Of a DNA stretch of 46,807 nucleotides, positions 17,723 through 25,194 are shown piece after piece. The stretch is from Prevotellaceae bacterium (GTDB taxonomy: Bacteria; Bacteroidota; Bacteroidia; Bacteroidales; UBA932): NCBI GenBank assembly GCA_031289415.1, contig JAITPN010000035.1:1-46807 (forward strand), in the 5' to 3' direction. The position numbers and the translations under genes are program-made. Each line of letters opens with the position of its first letter. Within the stretch, counting starts at the first letter, position 1. The notes beneath the pieces are model-generated. The model was not told where the DNA came from. It did no database searches and saw only the letters and a program-made list of their open reading frames with translations.

Positions 17723-19177
17723 CGGCTTGTGCATGCGGATTTTAATGTTCAACGCCGTGAGCGTAAGATTCACCAACGGCGACAGCATATTGAAAAAACA
17801 ATACGGCAGATAGTCAAGCGTGGCGACGCCCAGCACCTTGGCTTGCGTCGCGCCGCAACTGTTCCACGGAATCAACACGGACGTAACCGTGCTCGAATCT
17901 TCAAGCGCACGGCTCAGCACTTCGGGCTGGTAACCCTTTTCACGGTAGATGTTTTGCCACATCTTGCCTGAAATGATGATCGACAGATACTGGTCGCAGG
18001 TCGTAATATTGAAAATAATGCCCGTCAACAAGGTAGAACCCACGAGCGACGTGCGGTTCACGACCAGCGAAATCAACGCCCCTGTGATGCGCGCCAGACA
18101 TCCGCAGGCATCCATCATACCCCCGAAAATCATGGCTGAAATAATCAGGAAAATGGTGTGCAGCATACCGCTCATGCCGCTTGTTGAAAGCAGCTTGTCG
18201 ATTTCGTTTACGCCCGTATGGAGGCTCATGTCGCCCATCACGGCTTGCATCAACAGTTGATAGCGGTTTTCAAAACTGCCTGCCGCTACCAGATTTCCCA
18301 ACAAATCGGACTGGAATACCAATGCACACAACACACCCAGCAAAATACCCACGACCATGGCGGGAATTGCCGGTATCTTTTTAATGATAATAATAATCAA
18401 CACCGCCGGTGCAAGCAGCAGCCACGGCGACGTGTTGAACTGCGCGCCGATGTGCTGCCTGATATAATCCGTATCGGGCGTCATCCCGTATGCCGACTTG
18501 AAAATGCCGATGACGGCAAAAATGATAAACGTCAATGCCCATGCCGGAAGAGTCGTAAATACCATGTAGCGGATGTGCGTGAATAAATTCGTTCCGCCCA
18601 CGGCAGCCGCAAGGTTCGTGGTATCCGACAGCGGCGACATCTTGTCGCCGAAGTACGCGCCCGAAATCACCGCGCCTGCTACAAGCCCGTGGGGCATGCC
18701 AAACGCATTGCCAATGCCGATAATCGCCACGCCGATAGTCGCAATCGTTGACCACGAGCTGCCTGTAGCCAACGACACGACGCTGCAAATCACCACCACC
18801 GCCGCCAAAAAAAACGCAGGGTGCATGATGGAGACCCCGTAATAAATCATCATCGGAATGATGCCGCTAATCATCCACGCGCCGCTCAGCGCGCCAATCA
18901 ACAGTAAAATGATGATCGGTTCGAGCGCCGTATGGATCGTATGGATTATTTTGTCGCGCATCGTTTTCCATTTCACGCCGTTGCTCCACCCCAACAGCCC
19001 GCAAACGAGCGCCGCCAGTAACAATACTGTCTGGTTCGCGCCGCCCAGCGCATCGTCAAAATAACGTACGTTTACGAAAAGCAACGCAACTAAAATCACT
19101 ACCGGCAGTAACGCTTGCCATAGCCTCGGCTTTTTTTCACCGCTGCGGGAGAAGTCTGTCTTTTTGCGAAATATCAT
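17717..19177 (-). CDS. nhaC: Na+/H+ antiporter, NhaC family
   Basis: A 486-residue inner-membrane protein with 10-12 hydrophobic helices. Family landmarks include ATGSSWSTIATIGVA and GAYFGDKMSPLSDTTNLAAA, the polar, cation-handling segments of NhaC-type antiporters that exchange sodium for protons. Some relatives exchange malate/lactate together with ions, so the exact substrate is not certain. No other Met occurs in the first ~70 residues, so the ATG at 19177 is well supported. Its -7 promoter element ends only four bases upstream, implying little or no leader. The 3' end overlaps CotH paralog 2. Confidence 0.88.
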   Translation of the reverse strand: MIFRKKTDFSRSGEKKPRLWQALLPVVILVALLFVNVRYFDDALGGANQTVLLLAALVCGLLGWSNGVKWKTMRDKIIHTIHTALEPIIILLLIGALSGAWMISGIIPMMIYYGVSIMHPAFFLAAVVVICSVVSLATGSSWSTIATIGVAIIGIGNAFGMPHGLVAGAVISGAYFGDKMSPLSDTTNLAAAVGGTNLFTHIRYMVFTTLPAWALTFIIFAVIGIFKSAYGMTPDTDYIRQHIGAQFNTSPWLLLAPAVLIIIIIKKIPAIPAMVVGILLGVLCALVFQSDLLGNLVAAGSFENRYQLLMQAVMGDMSLHTGVNEIDKLLSTSGMSGMLHTIFLIISAMIFGGMMDACGCLARITGALISLVVNRTSLVGSTLLTGIIFNITTCDQYLSIIISGKMWQNIYREKGYQPEVLSRALEDSSTVTSVLIPWNSCGATQAKVLGVATLDYLPYCFFNMLSPLVNLTLTALNIKIRMHKPL

Positions 19178-19181
19178 TGTG

Positions 19182-19189
19182 CAAAGGTA
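19182..19189 (-). promoter_or_regulatory. -7 promoter element of nhaC, four bases from the start codon
   Basis: TACCTTTG on the minus strand (19189-19182), a perfect TAnnTTTG. The nhaC ATG begins at 19177, so the expected start of transcription falls at or next to the ATG. No good -33 element is evident. Confidence 0.6.
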
Positions 19190-19198
19190 AGAATATTA

Positions 19199-19243
19199 TT
19201 TAATTGTTGAACTGTTTAATTGTTGAATCGTTGAGTTGTTTAA
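19199..19243. repeat. Short A/T-rich direct repeats between nhaC and dus
   Basis: TTTAATTGTTGAA occurs at 19199-19211 and again at 19215-19227, 16 bases apart, followed by a decayed third copy (TTGAGTTGTTTAA). This looks like the low-complexity intergenic repeat common in this phylum. No function is visible. Confidence 0.6.
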
Positions 19244-19253
19244 GTCGTCCAAA

Positions 19254-19287
19254 GGCTTCGCTTCACGCTTCACGCTTCGCTTCGTTA
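19254..19287. repeat. GCTTC(AC) tandem-like repeat before dus
   Basis: The unit GCTTCGCTTCACGCTTCACG and partial copies of CGCTTC run through this stretch, just upstream of the dus promoter. A reverse-complement relative occurs at the 3' end of ddl (46605-46641). Confidence 0.55.
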
Positions 19288-19311
19288 TGTAAAAAAAATC
19301 ACGTAATTTTG
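19281..19311 (+). promoter_or_regulatory. Promoter of dus, four bases from the start codon
   Basis: TAATTTTG (19304-19311) fits TAnnTTTG. TTCG (19281-19284) is a one-mismatch -33 element at a 19-base spacer. The ATG is at 19316, so the message would have almost no leader. Confidence 0.6.
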
Positions 19312-19315
19312 CCGT

Positions 19316-20290
19316 ATGAATATCGCACACCTTACATTCGACCGCTATCCGTTGTTCCTTGCCCCCATGGACGAAGTAACGGACGCCTCGTTCCGTTTTA
19401 TCTGCAAACATTTCGGGGCTGATATGATGTACACCGAGTTTGTCGCTGCCGACGGGCTTATCCGCGATGCCGCTTCCACGCTGGCAAAAATGCGGATTTA
19501 TGACCACGAACGCCCTGTAGGCATACAGCTTTACGGACACCTCCTCGAACCTATGACGGAAGCCGCTCGCATTGCCGAACAGGCTGCTCCCGACGTGATT
19601 GATATAAACTTCGGATGCCCGATGAAAAAAATTGCCAACCGCGGCGCAGGGGCGGGAATGTTGCGCGAACCCGACAAAATGGTGGAAATGACGCGCCGGA
19701 TTGTGCGGACGGTCAACGTGCCGGTTACGGTAAAAACACGCCTCGGCTGGGACGACGACAGCAAAATCATTGTGGAACTTGCCGAACGATTGCAGGACGT
19801 GGGCATCGCCGCCATCACCATCCACGGACGTACGCGCGCGCAAATGTACAAAGGCGAAGCCGATTGGACGCTGATTGGCGCAGTGAAAAACAACCCGCGT
19901 ATGCACATCCCTGTCATCGGCAACGGTGACGTGAACAGCCCGCAGCGCGCCCGCGAAATGTTTGACCGCTACGGCGTGGACGCCCTCATGATAGGACGCG
20001 CCACCTACGGTCATCCGTGGATTTTCAGAGATTGTAAACATTATTTGGAACACGGCGACTTGCTGCCCGACATGACCGTGAATGAACGGGTAACGCTTGC
20101 CAAGCTACACCTTGCCAAATCACTTGAAGAAAAAGGCGCACACACCGGCGTACTCGAAATGCGCCGGCATCTCAGCCACTACTTCAAAAACCTGCCTGAC
20201 TTTAAAGATACACGCAGCAGCCTCGTTACGGAAAACGACGCCGAACAGGTATTCGCCATTCTTGACTATATCGGTGAGCGGTGGGGATAG
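19316..20290 (+). CDS. dusB: tRNA-dihydrouridine synthase
   Basis: A 324-residue flavoenzyme that reduces uridines in the tRNA D-loop to dihydrouridine using FMN and NADPH. The TIM barrel starts FLAPMDEVTDASFR. INFGCPMKKI holds the catalytic Cys101, followed by the GAGAGMLREP loop. VTVKTRLGWDD and TIHGRTRAQMYKGEADW are FMN-site motifs, and GNGDVNSP and MIGRATYGHPW are phosphate-binding loops. A helical C-terminal tRNA-binding domain follows. The match is best to the DusB group, though the subgroup is not certain. The start is fixed by the need for the N-terminal barrel strand, yet the -7 element is four bases away, suggesting a leaderless message. Confidence 0.92.
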   Translation: MNIAHLTFDRYPLFLAPMDEVTDASFRFICKHFGADMMYTEFVAADGLIRDAASTLAKMRIYDHERPVGIQLYGHLLEPMTEAARIAEQAAPDVIDINFGCPMKKIANRGAGAGMLREPDKMVEMTRRIVRTVNVPVTVKTRLGWDDDSKIIVELAERLQDVGIAAITIHGRTRAQMYKGEADWTLIGAVKNNPRMHIPVIGNGDVNSPQRAREMFDRYGVDALMIGRATYGHPWIFRDCKHYLEHGDLLPDMTVNERVTLAKLHLAKSLEEKGAHTGVLEMRRHLSHYFKNLPDFKDTRSSLVTENDAEQVFAILDYIGERWG

Positions 20291-20355
20291 TGAATACCGG
20301 CAAAACGATTTGTTTAACCTTAGGATAAAATCACTAATAATACTTCTTGACCCTC

Positions 20356-20715
20356 TTACAGCGGTAGTTCGGAAGCTTCTGTCGTTTCTTCCGTTTCGAG
20401 TTGTGGTGCGGTAGTGGGAAATTCAGGTTGTCCGGGAAGACTTTCTATGTTTTCAAGACGGTCGGGGATAGCCATGTGATTGCCTTCAGACCTGTTTGCT
20501 ACAAAAGCAGTAGCAGCCAAGCACGTGATAAGAATAGCCAATGCCAGCAACCAAGTGGCTTTTTCGAGAAAATCAGCGGTTTGACGAACGCCAAATGCCT
20601 GGTTTCCGGCAGCAAAATTAGCAGCCAATCCGCCGCCTTTGGAATTTTGCACCAACACTACCAGCGTGAGTAAAATGCTGAAAATAATAATAAATACAGC
20701 GCAAACAGTGTACAT
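20356..20715 (-). CDS. secG: Preprotein translocase subunit SecG
   Basis: 119 residues with two membrane helices (about 3-24 and 54-74) and the conserved loop LVQNSKGGGLAANFAAG between them, characteristic of SecG, the accessory subunit of the SecYEG channel. The C-terminal ~45 residues are polar and Pro/Glu/Thr rich, longer than in enteric SecG. It is the last gene of the minus-strand operon containing the sigma-54 activator, lptE and a TPR-like gene. The upstream gene ends four bases before its ATG. Confidence 0.93.
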   Translation of the reverse strand: MYTVCAVFIIIFSILLTLVVLVQNSKGGGLAANFAAGNQAFGVRQTADFLEKATWLLALAILITCLAATAFVANRSEGNHMAIPDRLENIESLPGQPEFPTTAPQLETEETTEASELPL

Positions 20716-20719
20716 ACGT

Positions 20720-21415
20720 TTAGAATTTAGATTTTAATTTTAAATCTTTGATTAAAGATGCAAAGTAAATACTTTTTTTTGGTTTTTGCAAACTTAACTT
20801 TTTATATACGTCAATTGCCTGCGAATAAAAACCCTGTTCTGTATATATTTTAGCCAATGTTTCGGTTACCATATCTATGAACGTATAATTATTGCAAGGT
20901 TTTACGGATGGCATCAAATCGTTGGTGCACGGCAAGGCGCTTGCCACAGGTCTGATTCTCGGTTTTTCGGTAATGAAACGTCCGACGGCGTCATTTCCGG
21001 GATTTTCGGGTTCTTCCATCCCGAAATAATCGCCTGAGGGGGCTGCTGTAAATGTTTCCGGCAGCGGTGGTAGCGGGGCAGGCAGAGTGGTTATCGGTTG
21101 CGGGTAGGCAATCGGTTGCGTGCTTGCAGGTGTTTCTGCTGGCGTGTTTTCCACAACGGCGGGTAGCGGTGTAGCGGCTTTCAGTTGCTGTAGCCGTTGG
21201 TACAATCGCCGCCGGTTGATTGTATAAACGGCAACTACCGGTGTATAACTCCTTGTTTTATGACTGTCGCTCAACTGATAGGCTTCGAGCAACAGTTGGC
21301 GGGCGATACCGCACCACGGATATTGTTCGGCAAATTGTCTGATGCGTTCCGTGCTGTCGGCAGCGGGCGGCGGCGGCGCGATACTGATACATTGTAAAAA
21401 GAGAGGAATATTCAT
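20720..21415 (-). CDS. Small TPR-like protein of unknown function
   Basis: 231 residues. The N-terminal third is helical (FAEQYPWCGIARQLLLEAYQL), the middle (about 85-150) is Pro/Thr/Ala rich and probably disordered, and the C-terminal ~45 residues (LAKIYTEQGFYSQAIDVYKK then LSLQKPKKSIYFASLI) read as one tetratricopeptide hairpin, suggesting protein-protein contact. There is no signal peptide. The ATG overlaps the lptE stop as TAATG, so translation is probably coupled. I do not recognise a named family; placement between lptE and secG suggests an envelope-assembly role, which is inference. Confidence 0.75.
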   Translation of the reverse strand: MNIPLFLQCISIAPPPPAADSTERIRQFAEQYPWCGIARQLLLEAYQLSDSHKTRSYTPVVAVYTINRRRLYQRLQQLKAATPLPAVVENTPAETPASTQPIAYPQPITTLPAPLPPLPETFTAAPSGDYFGMEEPENPGNDAVGRFITEKPRIRPVASALPCTNDLMPSVKPCNNYTFIDMVTETLAKIYTEQGFYSQAIDVYKKLSLQKPKKSIYFASLIKDLKLKSKF

Positions 21416-21936
21416 TACCAATTTGCTACGGCGTTATTAAAGATGTCTTCTATAAGTTTTTCTATAATTTGTGTAACGAGTTGTTCCTGCGCAGAGTCAA
21501 GTGTCTGACTTGAATCAAAATCTTCGTATTGCGAGAACGATTTATCGTAACTTTGCTTGGTGTCTATGTTATTTATATATCTTATTTTTACGGTAACCGT
21601 GAGGCGGTTGGTAGAAGCTATTTCGTTGGCTTGCACTGCCATTGAGGTTACGTCGTAGTTGGTTATTTCGCCTTCAAACTGCAGGTCGCCGTCTTCGGTA
21701 ACCAACGATAGGCGCGTGTTGCGGGTAAATTTGTCTTTCAGCGCTTCCGTAAGCGTGTTGCTGAGCGAAGGATACACGATGGGCGCCATATTCTCAATGT
21801 AAGCAATAGATACGGTTTTCGCTTCGGGCGAAATGGATGTGCCGGTAAAAGAATAGCCGCCTTTGCAGGCTTGCAATCCCCATACACAAATCATACACAC
21901 AAGAATACTTGTGGCTATCGATCGTGTTTTTGACAT
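21415..21936 (-). CDS. lptE: LptE-family LPS-assembly lipoprotein
   Basis: 173 residues from the chosen start. A lipoprotein signal peptide ends GLQAC, with Cys24 as the lipidated residue. The mature part (GYSFTGTSISPEAKTVSIAY, ALKDKFTRNTRLSLV, FEGEITNYDVTSMAV) matches the small alpha/beta fold of LptE-like proteins, which plug the LptD barrel that inserts lipopolysaccharide into the outer membrane. A start 45 bases upstream (21981) overlaps the sigma-54 activator gene and would give an unusually long basic n-region, so I prefer 21936. It sits in one operon with the activator, a TPR-like gene and secG. Confidence 0.85.
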   Translation of the reverse strand: MSKTRSIATSILVCMICVWGLQACKGGYSFTGTSISPEAKTVSIAYIENMAPIVYPSLSNTLTEALKDKFTRNTRLSLVTEDGDLQFEGEITNYDVTSMAVQANEIASTNRLTVTVKIRYINNIDTKQSYDKSFSQYEDFDSSQTLDSAQEQLVTQIIEKLIEDIFNNAVANW

Positions 21937-21967
21937 CCGTGTCTTGATTTTTTTTGCGGATAATTGT

Positions 21968-23137
21968 TTAAATAATATCATATTCTCTCAGTTTTCTGTA
22001 TAAAGTACGTGTCGAAATGCCTATTTCTTCCGCTGCAAGTTTGCGGTTGCCGTCATTTTTCTCAAGCGCCTTGCGGATTAAGAATTTCTCATGGTCTTCC
22101 AGCGAAAGGTTGTCTTCTTCTACCTCTTCGGTATCTGTAATATTTTCAGGTATAGAATGTTGTACGTGATTCGCATGGTTGATGTTTATCGGCGCGTTGG
22201 TCTGTTGGCGGTTTTGCGACAACTCGTGAACCACTTGTTTCAGGCTGTTCATGTCATTACGCAGGTCGAACAATATATTATAAAGTATCTCTCGCTCCGA
22301 TGTGGACGATTTTGACTCCGCAGAGGTTTCATAAAGCACCGGCAATGACGAACTACTGTAGTGCGGTAGATAGGCAGTGAGTATTTCCGGCGGAATAACC
22401 CGCTCTTTTTCAATCACCGAGAGTTGCTCCGTTACGTTTTTCAGTTGGCGGATATTGCCGTGCCAATAATAATTCTTCAGGATTTCCTGCGCTTCGGGTG
22501 TAAGGTTTACGACAGGCATACGGTAGCGTTCGGCAAAATCAGCCGCAAATTTGCGGAACAAAAGAACAATATCGTCTTTACGTTCGCGCAAAGAAGGAAT
22601 GATAATAGGCACGGTGTTAAGCCGATAATACAAATCTTCGCGGAAACGTCCGTTTTGCACCGCCTGCATGGTATTTACATTGGTAGCCGCAATGACCCGT
22701 ACATTGGTTTTCTGCGCTTTCGACGAGCCGACTTTGAAAAATTCGCCTGACTCAAGGACACGCAACAGCCGTACTTGTGTAGAGAGTGGAAGTTCAGCTA
22801 CTTCATCAAGAAAAATCGTGCCGCCGTCAGCCACTTCAAAATATCCCTTTCGCATGTCGTGAGCGCCTGTAAAAGAGCCTTTTTCGTGTCCGAACAATTC
22901 CGAATCAATAGTACCTTCGGGAATTGCGCCGCAGTTTACTGCAATGTAAGAACCGTGTTTCCGGCTGCTGAATTGATGGATAATCTGGGGAAACACTTCT
23001 TTTCCCACGCCACTTTCGCCGGTAATCAACACCGAAAGGTCGGTAGGCGCAACTTGGCAAGCAATGTCCAGCGCCCGATTTAAACCGGGTGTATTGCCAA
23101 TGATGTCAAATCGTTGCTTCAAACTTTTCAGATCCAT
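21968..23137 (-). CDS. Sigma-54-dependent transcriptional activator without receiver domain
   Basis: 389 residues. The AAA+ sigma-54 activation domain starts almost at the N-terminus (residues ~12-240): Walker A GESGVGKE (40-47), the sigma-54 contact loop GSFTGA (87-92; usual form GAFTGA, with Ser for Ala), Walker B GTIFLDE (Asp111, Glu112), and the arginine-containing segment RFREDLYYRLN. A linker of ~80 residues rich in Ser, Asn and Glu follows, then a Fis-type helix-turn-helix (KLAAEEIGISTRTLYRKLRE). There is no receiver, GAF or PAS domain, so its signal input is unknown. It heads the operon lptE/TPR/secG from a sigma-70-type phylum promoter. Confidence 0.9.
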   Translation of the reverse strand: MDLKSLKQRFDIIGNTPGLNRALDIACQVAPTDLSVLITGESGVGKEVFPQIIHQFSSRKHGSYIAVNCGAIPEGTIDSELFGHEKGSFTGAHDMRKGYFEVADGGTIFLDEVAELPLSTQVRLLRVLESGEFFKVGSSKAQKTNVRVIAATNVNTMQAVQNGRFREDLYYRLNTVPIIIPSLRERKDDIVLLFRKFAADFAERYRMPVVNLTPEAQEILKNYYWHGNIRQLKNVTEQLSVIEKERVIPPEILTAYLPHYSSSSLPVLYETSAESKSSTSEREILYNILFDLRNDMNSLKQVVHELSQNRQQTNAPININHANHVQHSIPENITDTEEVEEDNLSLEDHEKFLIRKALEKNDGNRKLAAEEIGISTRTLYRKLREYDII

Positions 23138-23157
23138 ACCTTAATAATAAATGTTTA

Positions 23158-23189
23158 CAAAAATACGGTTTTTTGCCGACAAACGCAAA
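23158..23189 (-). promoter_or_regulatory. Promoter of the sigma-54 activator/lptE/secG operon
   Basis: On the minus strand TTTG (23189-23186), 20 bases, TATTTTTG (23165-23158): perfect agreement with TTTG-N20-TAnnTTTG. The ATG of the activator gene is at 23137. Confidence 0.7.
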
Positions 23190-23222
23190 AAAAAGTGTTA
23201 AATTTGGAAAAAAAGCATTTTT

Positions 23223-23254
23223 TTTGTGTATTTGCAAAATGAGTTGTATCTTTG
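23223..23254 (+). promoter_or_regulatory. Promoter of the OmpA/TPR-like lipoprotein gene
   Basis: TTTG (23223-23226), 20-base spacer, TATCTTTG (23247-23254): perfect consensus. The leader to the ATG at 23299 is about 40 bases. It is divergent from the activator promoter 34 bases away. Confidence 0.75.
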
Positions 23255-23298
23255 TACCCAATAATTTTATTGTATTAACTTTTAAAATAACATAGGAT

Positions 23299-24963
23299 AT
23301 GAAGAAAAGTATTTCCTTTTTAATGTTTGCATCTGCTGTAATGGCAGTAGTATCGTGTTCGAGTCCGGAGAAAATGAAGAAAAATGCGGATAAAGTGTCC
23401 GTATCATGCGACCCTCAAGTATTAGAAGTGGTTGCCGGCGAGATTGAAGCTCGCTATACCGTCGTTTTCCCCCAAAAGTATTTTCACCCGAAAGCGGTGC
23501 TTGAACTTACGCCGGTATTGGTGTATGATGGCGGAGAAGTAGCAGCCGAACCGAAATTGCTACAAGGCGAAAAAGTAAACGGTAATTACACTGTGATTGT
23601 GAAAGACGGTGGTAAAGTTACTCAACCTGTAAAGTTTGCGTACAAACCGGGGGTGGAAAAATCGGAACTGGTATTGCGTGCTACTTTGGTTAAAGGAGAC
23701 AAGCGTATTGCGTTCGACAAGCCCTACAAACTTGCTGACGGCGCTATTGTTACCTCTACATTGGCTGATGCTGATGGCGTTCCTGCATTGGCAGCCAATA
23801 AATATCAAAAAGTAATTACGCAAACGAAAGAAGCGCAAATTAAATATCAGGTAAACAGCGCTACCGTTCGTTCTGCCGAATTGTCGAAAAAAGAAGTTAA
23901 AGAACTGCGCGATTTCTTAGCCGCAGTAGATACCGACCCTCGGAAAACCGCCAAAGGATTGACTGTTACATCAGCTGCTTCACCCGAAGGACCGCTGAAC
24001 GTGAACACTCCGCTATCGTCTAACCGTGGTAAAACCGCACAATCGGCGTTGAGCACCCTTACCAAGAAAATAAAAACAAAAACTCCGGTAAATGTGAATA
24101 GCATCGGCGAAGACTGGGATGGTTTCCGTGAATTGGTTTCCAATTCCGACTTGAAAGATAAAAATTTAATTTTAAGTGTACTTTCGATGTATAATGACCC
24201 ATTGATTCGCGAACGCGAAATCAAAAACATATCGAATGTATATGTGATTTTGAAAGACAAAGTGTTGCCCGATTTGCGCCGTTCGCGCTTGGTAGCTCAG
24301 GTTGATGTAGCAAACTACACCGACAATGAACTGTTGGATTTAGTGAAATCAAACACCGTAGAAGGTCTTGATGTAGAAGCATTGCTGTATGCCGCCACGT
24401 TAACGCCCGACAACGCCACCAAAATCAGCCTCTACACCAAAGCTGCTGAAAAATTCAACGACTATCGCGCTTACAACAATTTGGCTTATGCTTACTTGCA
24501 AAACGACAACGTGAGCGCAGCTAAAACCGCACTGTCAAAAGCAAGCAATTTGAACGACGCTGCCGTGAAAAACAATGTGGGTGTAGTAGCATTGCGTGAA
24601 GGTCGTATCAGCGACGCTGTAAAGGCATTTACCGAATCGGGTTCACCCGAAGCCGGTTTGAATTTAGGCACAACGGATATAATTAACGGTAACTATAAAA
24701 GCGCATTGAACCGTTTGAAAGGCTCAAATTCGTATAACGAAGCATTGGTCAATGTATTAGCAGGTGACCTCACGCAAGCATCTTCGTTGCTTTCCAATTC
24801 TAACGACGGCTCGGCAGAATACCTGCAAGCTGTTATTGCTGCCCGCAAAGGAAATTGTACGAGCGTTTCGGCTTTATTGCTTAAAGCTATCGCTAAAAAT
24901 CCTGATTTGAAAGTCCGCGCATTGAAAGATATTGAATTTGCTAAATGCAACCTCAGTCTTTAA
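23299..24963 (+). CDS. Outer-envelope lipoprotein with OmpA-like and TPR regions
   Basis: 554 residues. A lipoprotein signal peptide ends AVVSC (Cys20). Residues ~35-160 form a beta-rich domain. About 190-330 resembles an OmpA-type peptidoglycan-binding domain (VTSAASPEGPLNVNTPLSSN then RGKTAQSALS, compare the family's N-x-x-LS-x-x-RA core), though divergent. The rest (about 370-550) is tetratricopeptide-like helices (YNNLAYAYLQNDNVSAAKTA, NVGVVALREGRISDAVKAF). This layout is known from Bacteroidales envelope proteins, which likely tether the outer membrane to the cell wall and bind partners. No enzyme motif is seen. It is monocistronic: own consensus promoter and a strong terminator. Confidence 0.8.
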   Translation: MKKSISFLMFASAVMAVVSCSSPEKMKKNADKVSVSCDPQVLEVVAGEIEARYTVVFPQKYFHPKAVLELTPVLVYDGGEVAAEPKLLQGEKVNGNYTVIVKDGGKVTQPVKFAYKPGVEKSELVLRATLVKGDKRIAFDKPYKLADGAIVTSTLADADGVPALAANKYQKVITQTKEAQIKYQVNSATVRSAELSKKEVKELRDFLAAVDTDPRKTAKGLTVTSAASPEGPLNVNTPLSSNRGKTAQSALSTLTKKIKTKTPVNVNSIGEDWDGFRELVSNSDLKDKNLILSVLSMYNDPLIREREIKNISNVYVILKDKVLPDLRRSRLVAQVDVANYTDNELLDLVKSNTVEGLDVEALLYAATLTPDNATKISLYTKAAEKFNDYRAYNNLAYAYLQNDNVSAAKTALSKASNLNDAAVKNNVGVVALREGRISDAVKAFTESGSPEAGLNLGTTDIINGNYKSALNRLKGSNSYNEALVNVLAGDLTQASSLLSNSNDGSAEYLQAVIAARKGNCTSVSALLLKAIAKNPDLKVRALKDIEFAKCNLSL

Positions 24964-24985
24964 TGTCGAATTATAAAGTTTATGA

Positions 24986-25018
24986 AAGCTCCGCAACAGC
25001 AGTTTGCGGAGTTTTTTT
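24986..25018 (+). terminator. Rho-independent terminator
   Basis: CTCCGCAA (24989-24996), 7-base loop, TTGCGGAG (25004-25011), followed by seven T. It ends the lipoprotein gene and separates it from the tRNA. Confidence 0.9.
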
Positions 25019-25026
25019 ATTTTTAT

Positions 25027-25058
25027 TTTGTAAAATCAAATAAAAATAATTAACTTTG
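25027..25058 (+). promoter_or_regulatory. Promoter of initiator tRNA
   Basis: TTTG (25027-25030), 20 bases, TAACTTTG (25051-25058): perfect consensus, ending 11 bases before the tRNA. Confidence 0.75.
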
Positions 25059-25069
25059 CAAAATAACAT

Positions 25070-25142
<73 letters not shown>

Positions 25143-25194
25143 CAACTTAAAACAACCTAAATTATAGGACTTAACTTTAACCTCATTTAAAATT

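Noticed and set aside
19196-20053. 285-residue minus-strand frame ending in Leu-Asn-Asn-Ser-Thr-Ile repeats
   Set aside because: Its end is a translation of the intergenic repeat and the rest is antisense to dus.
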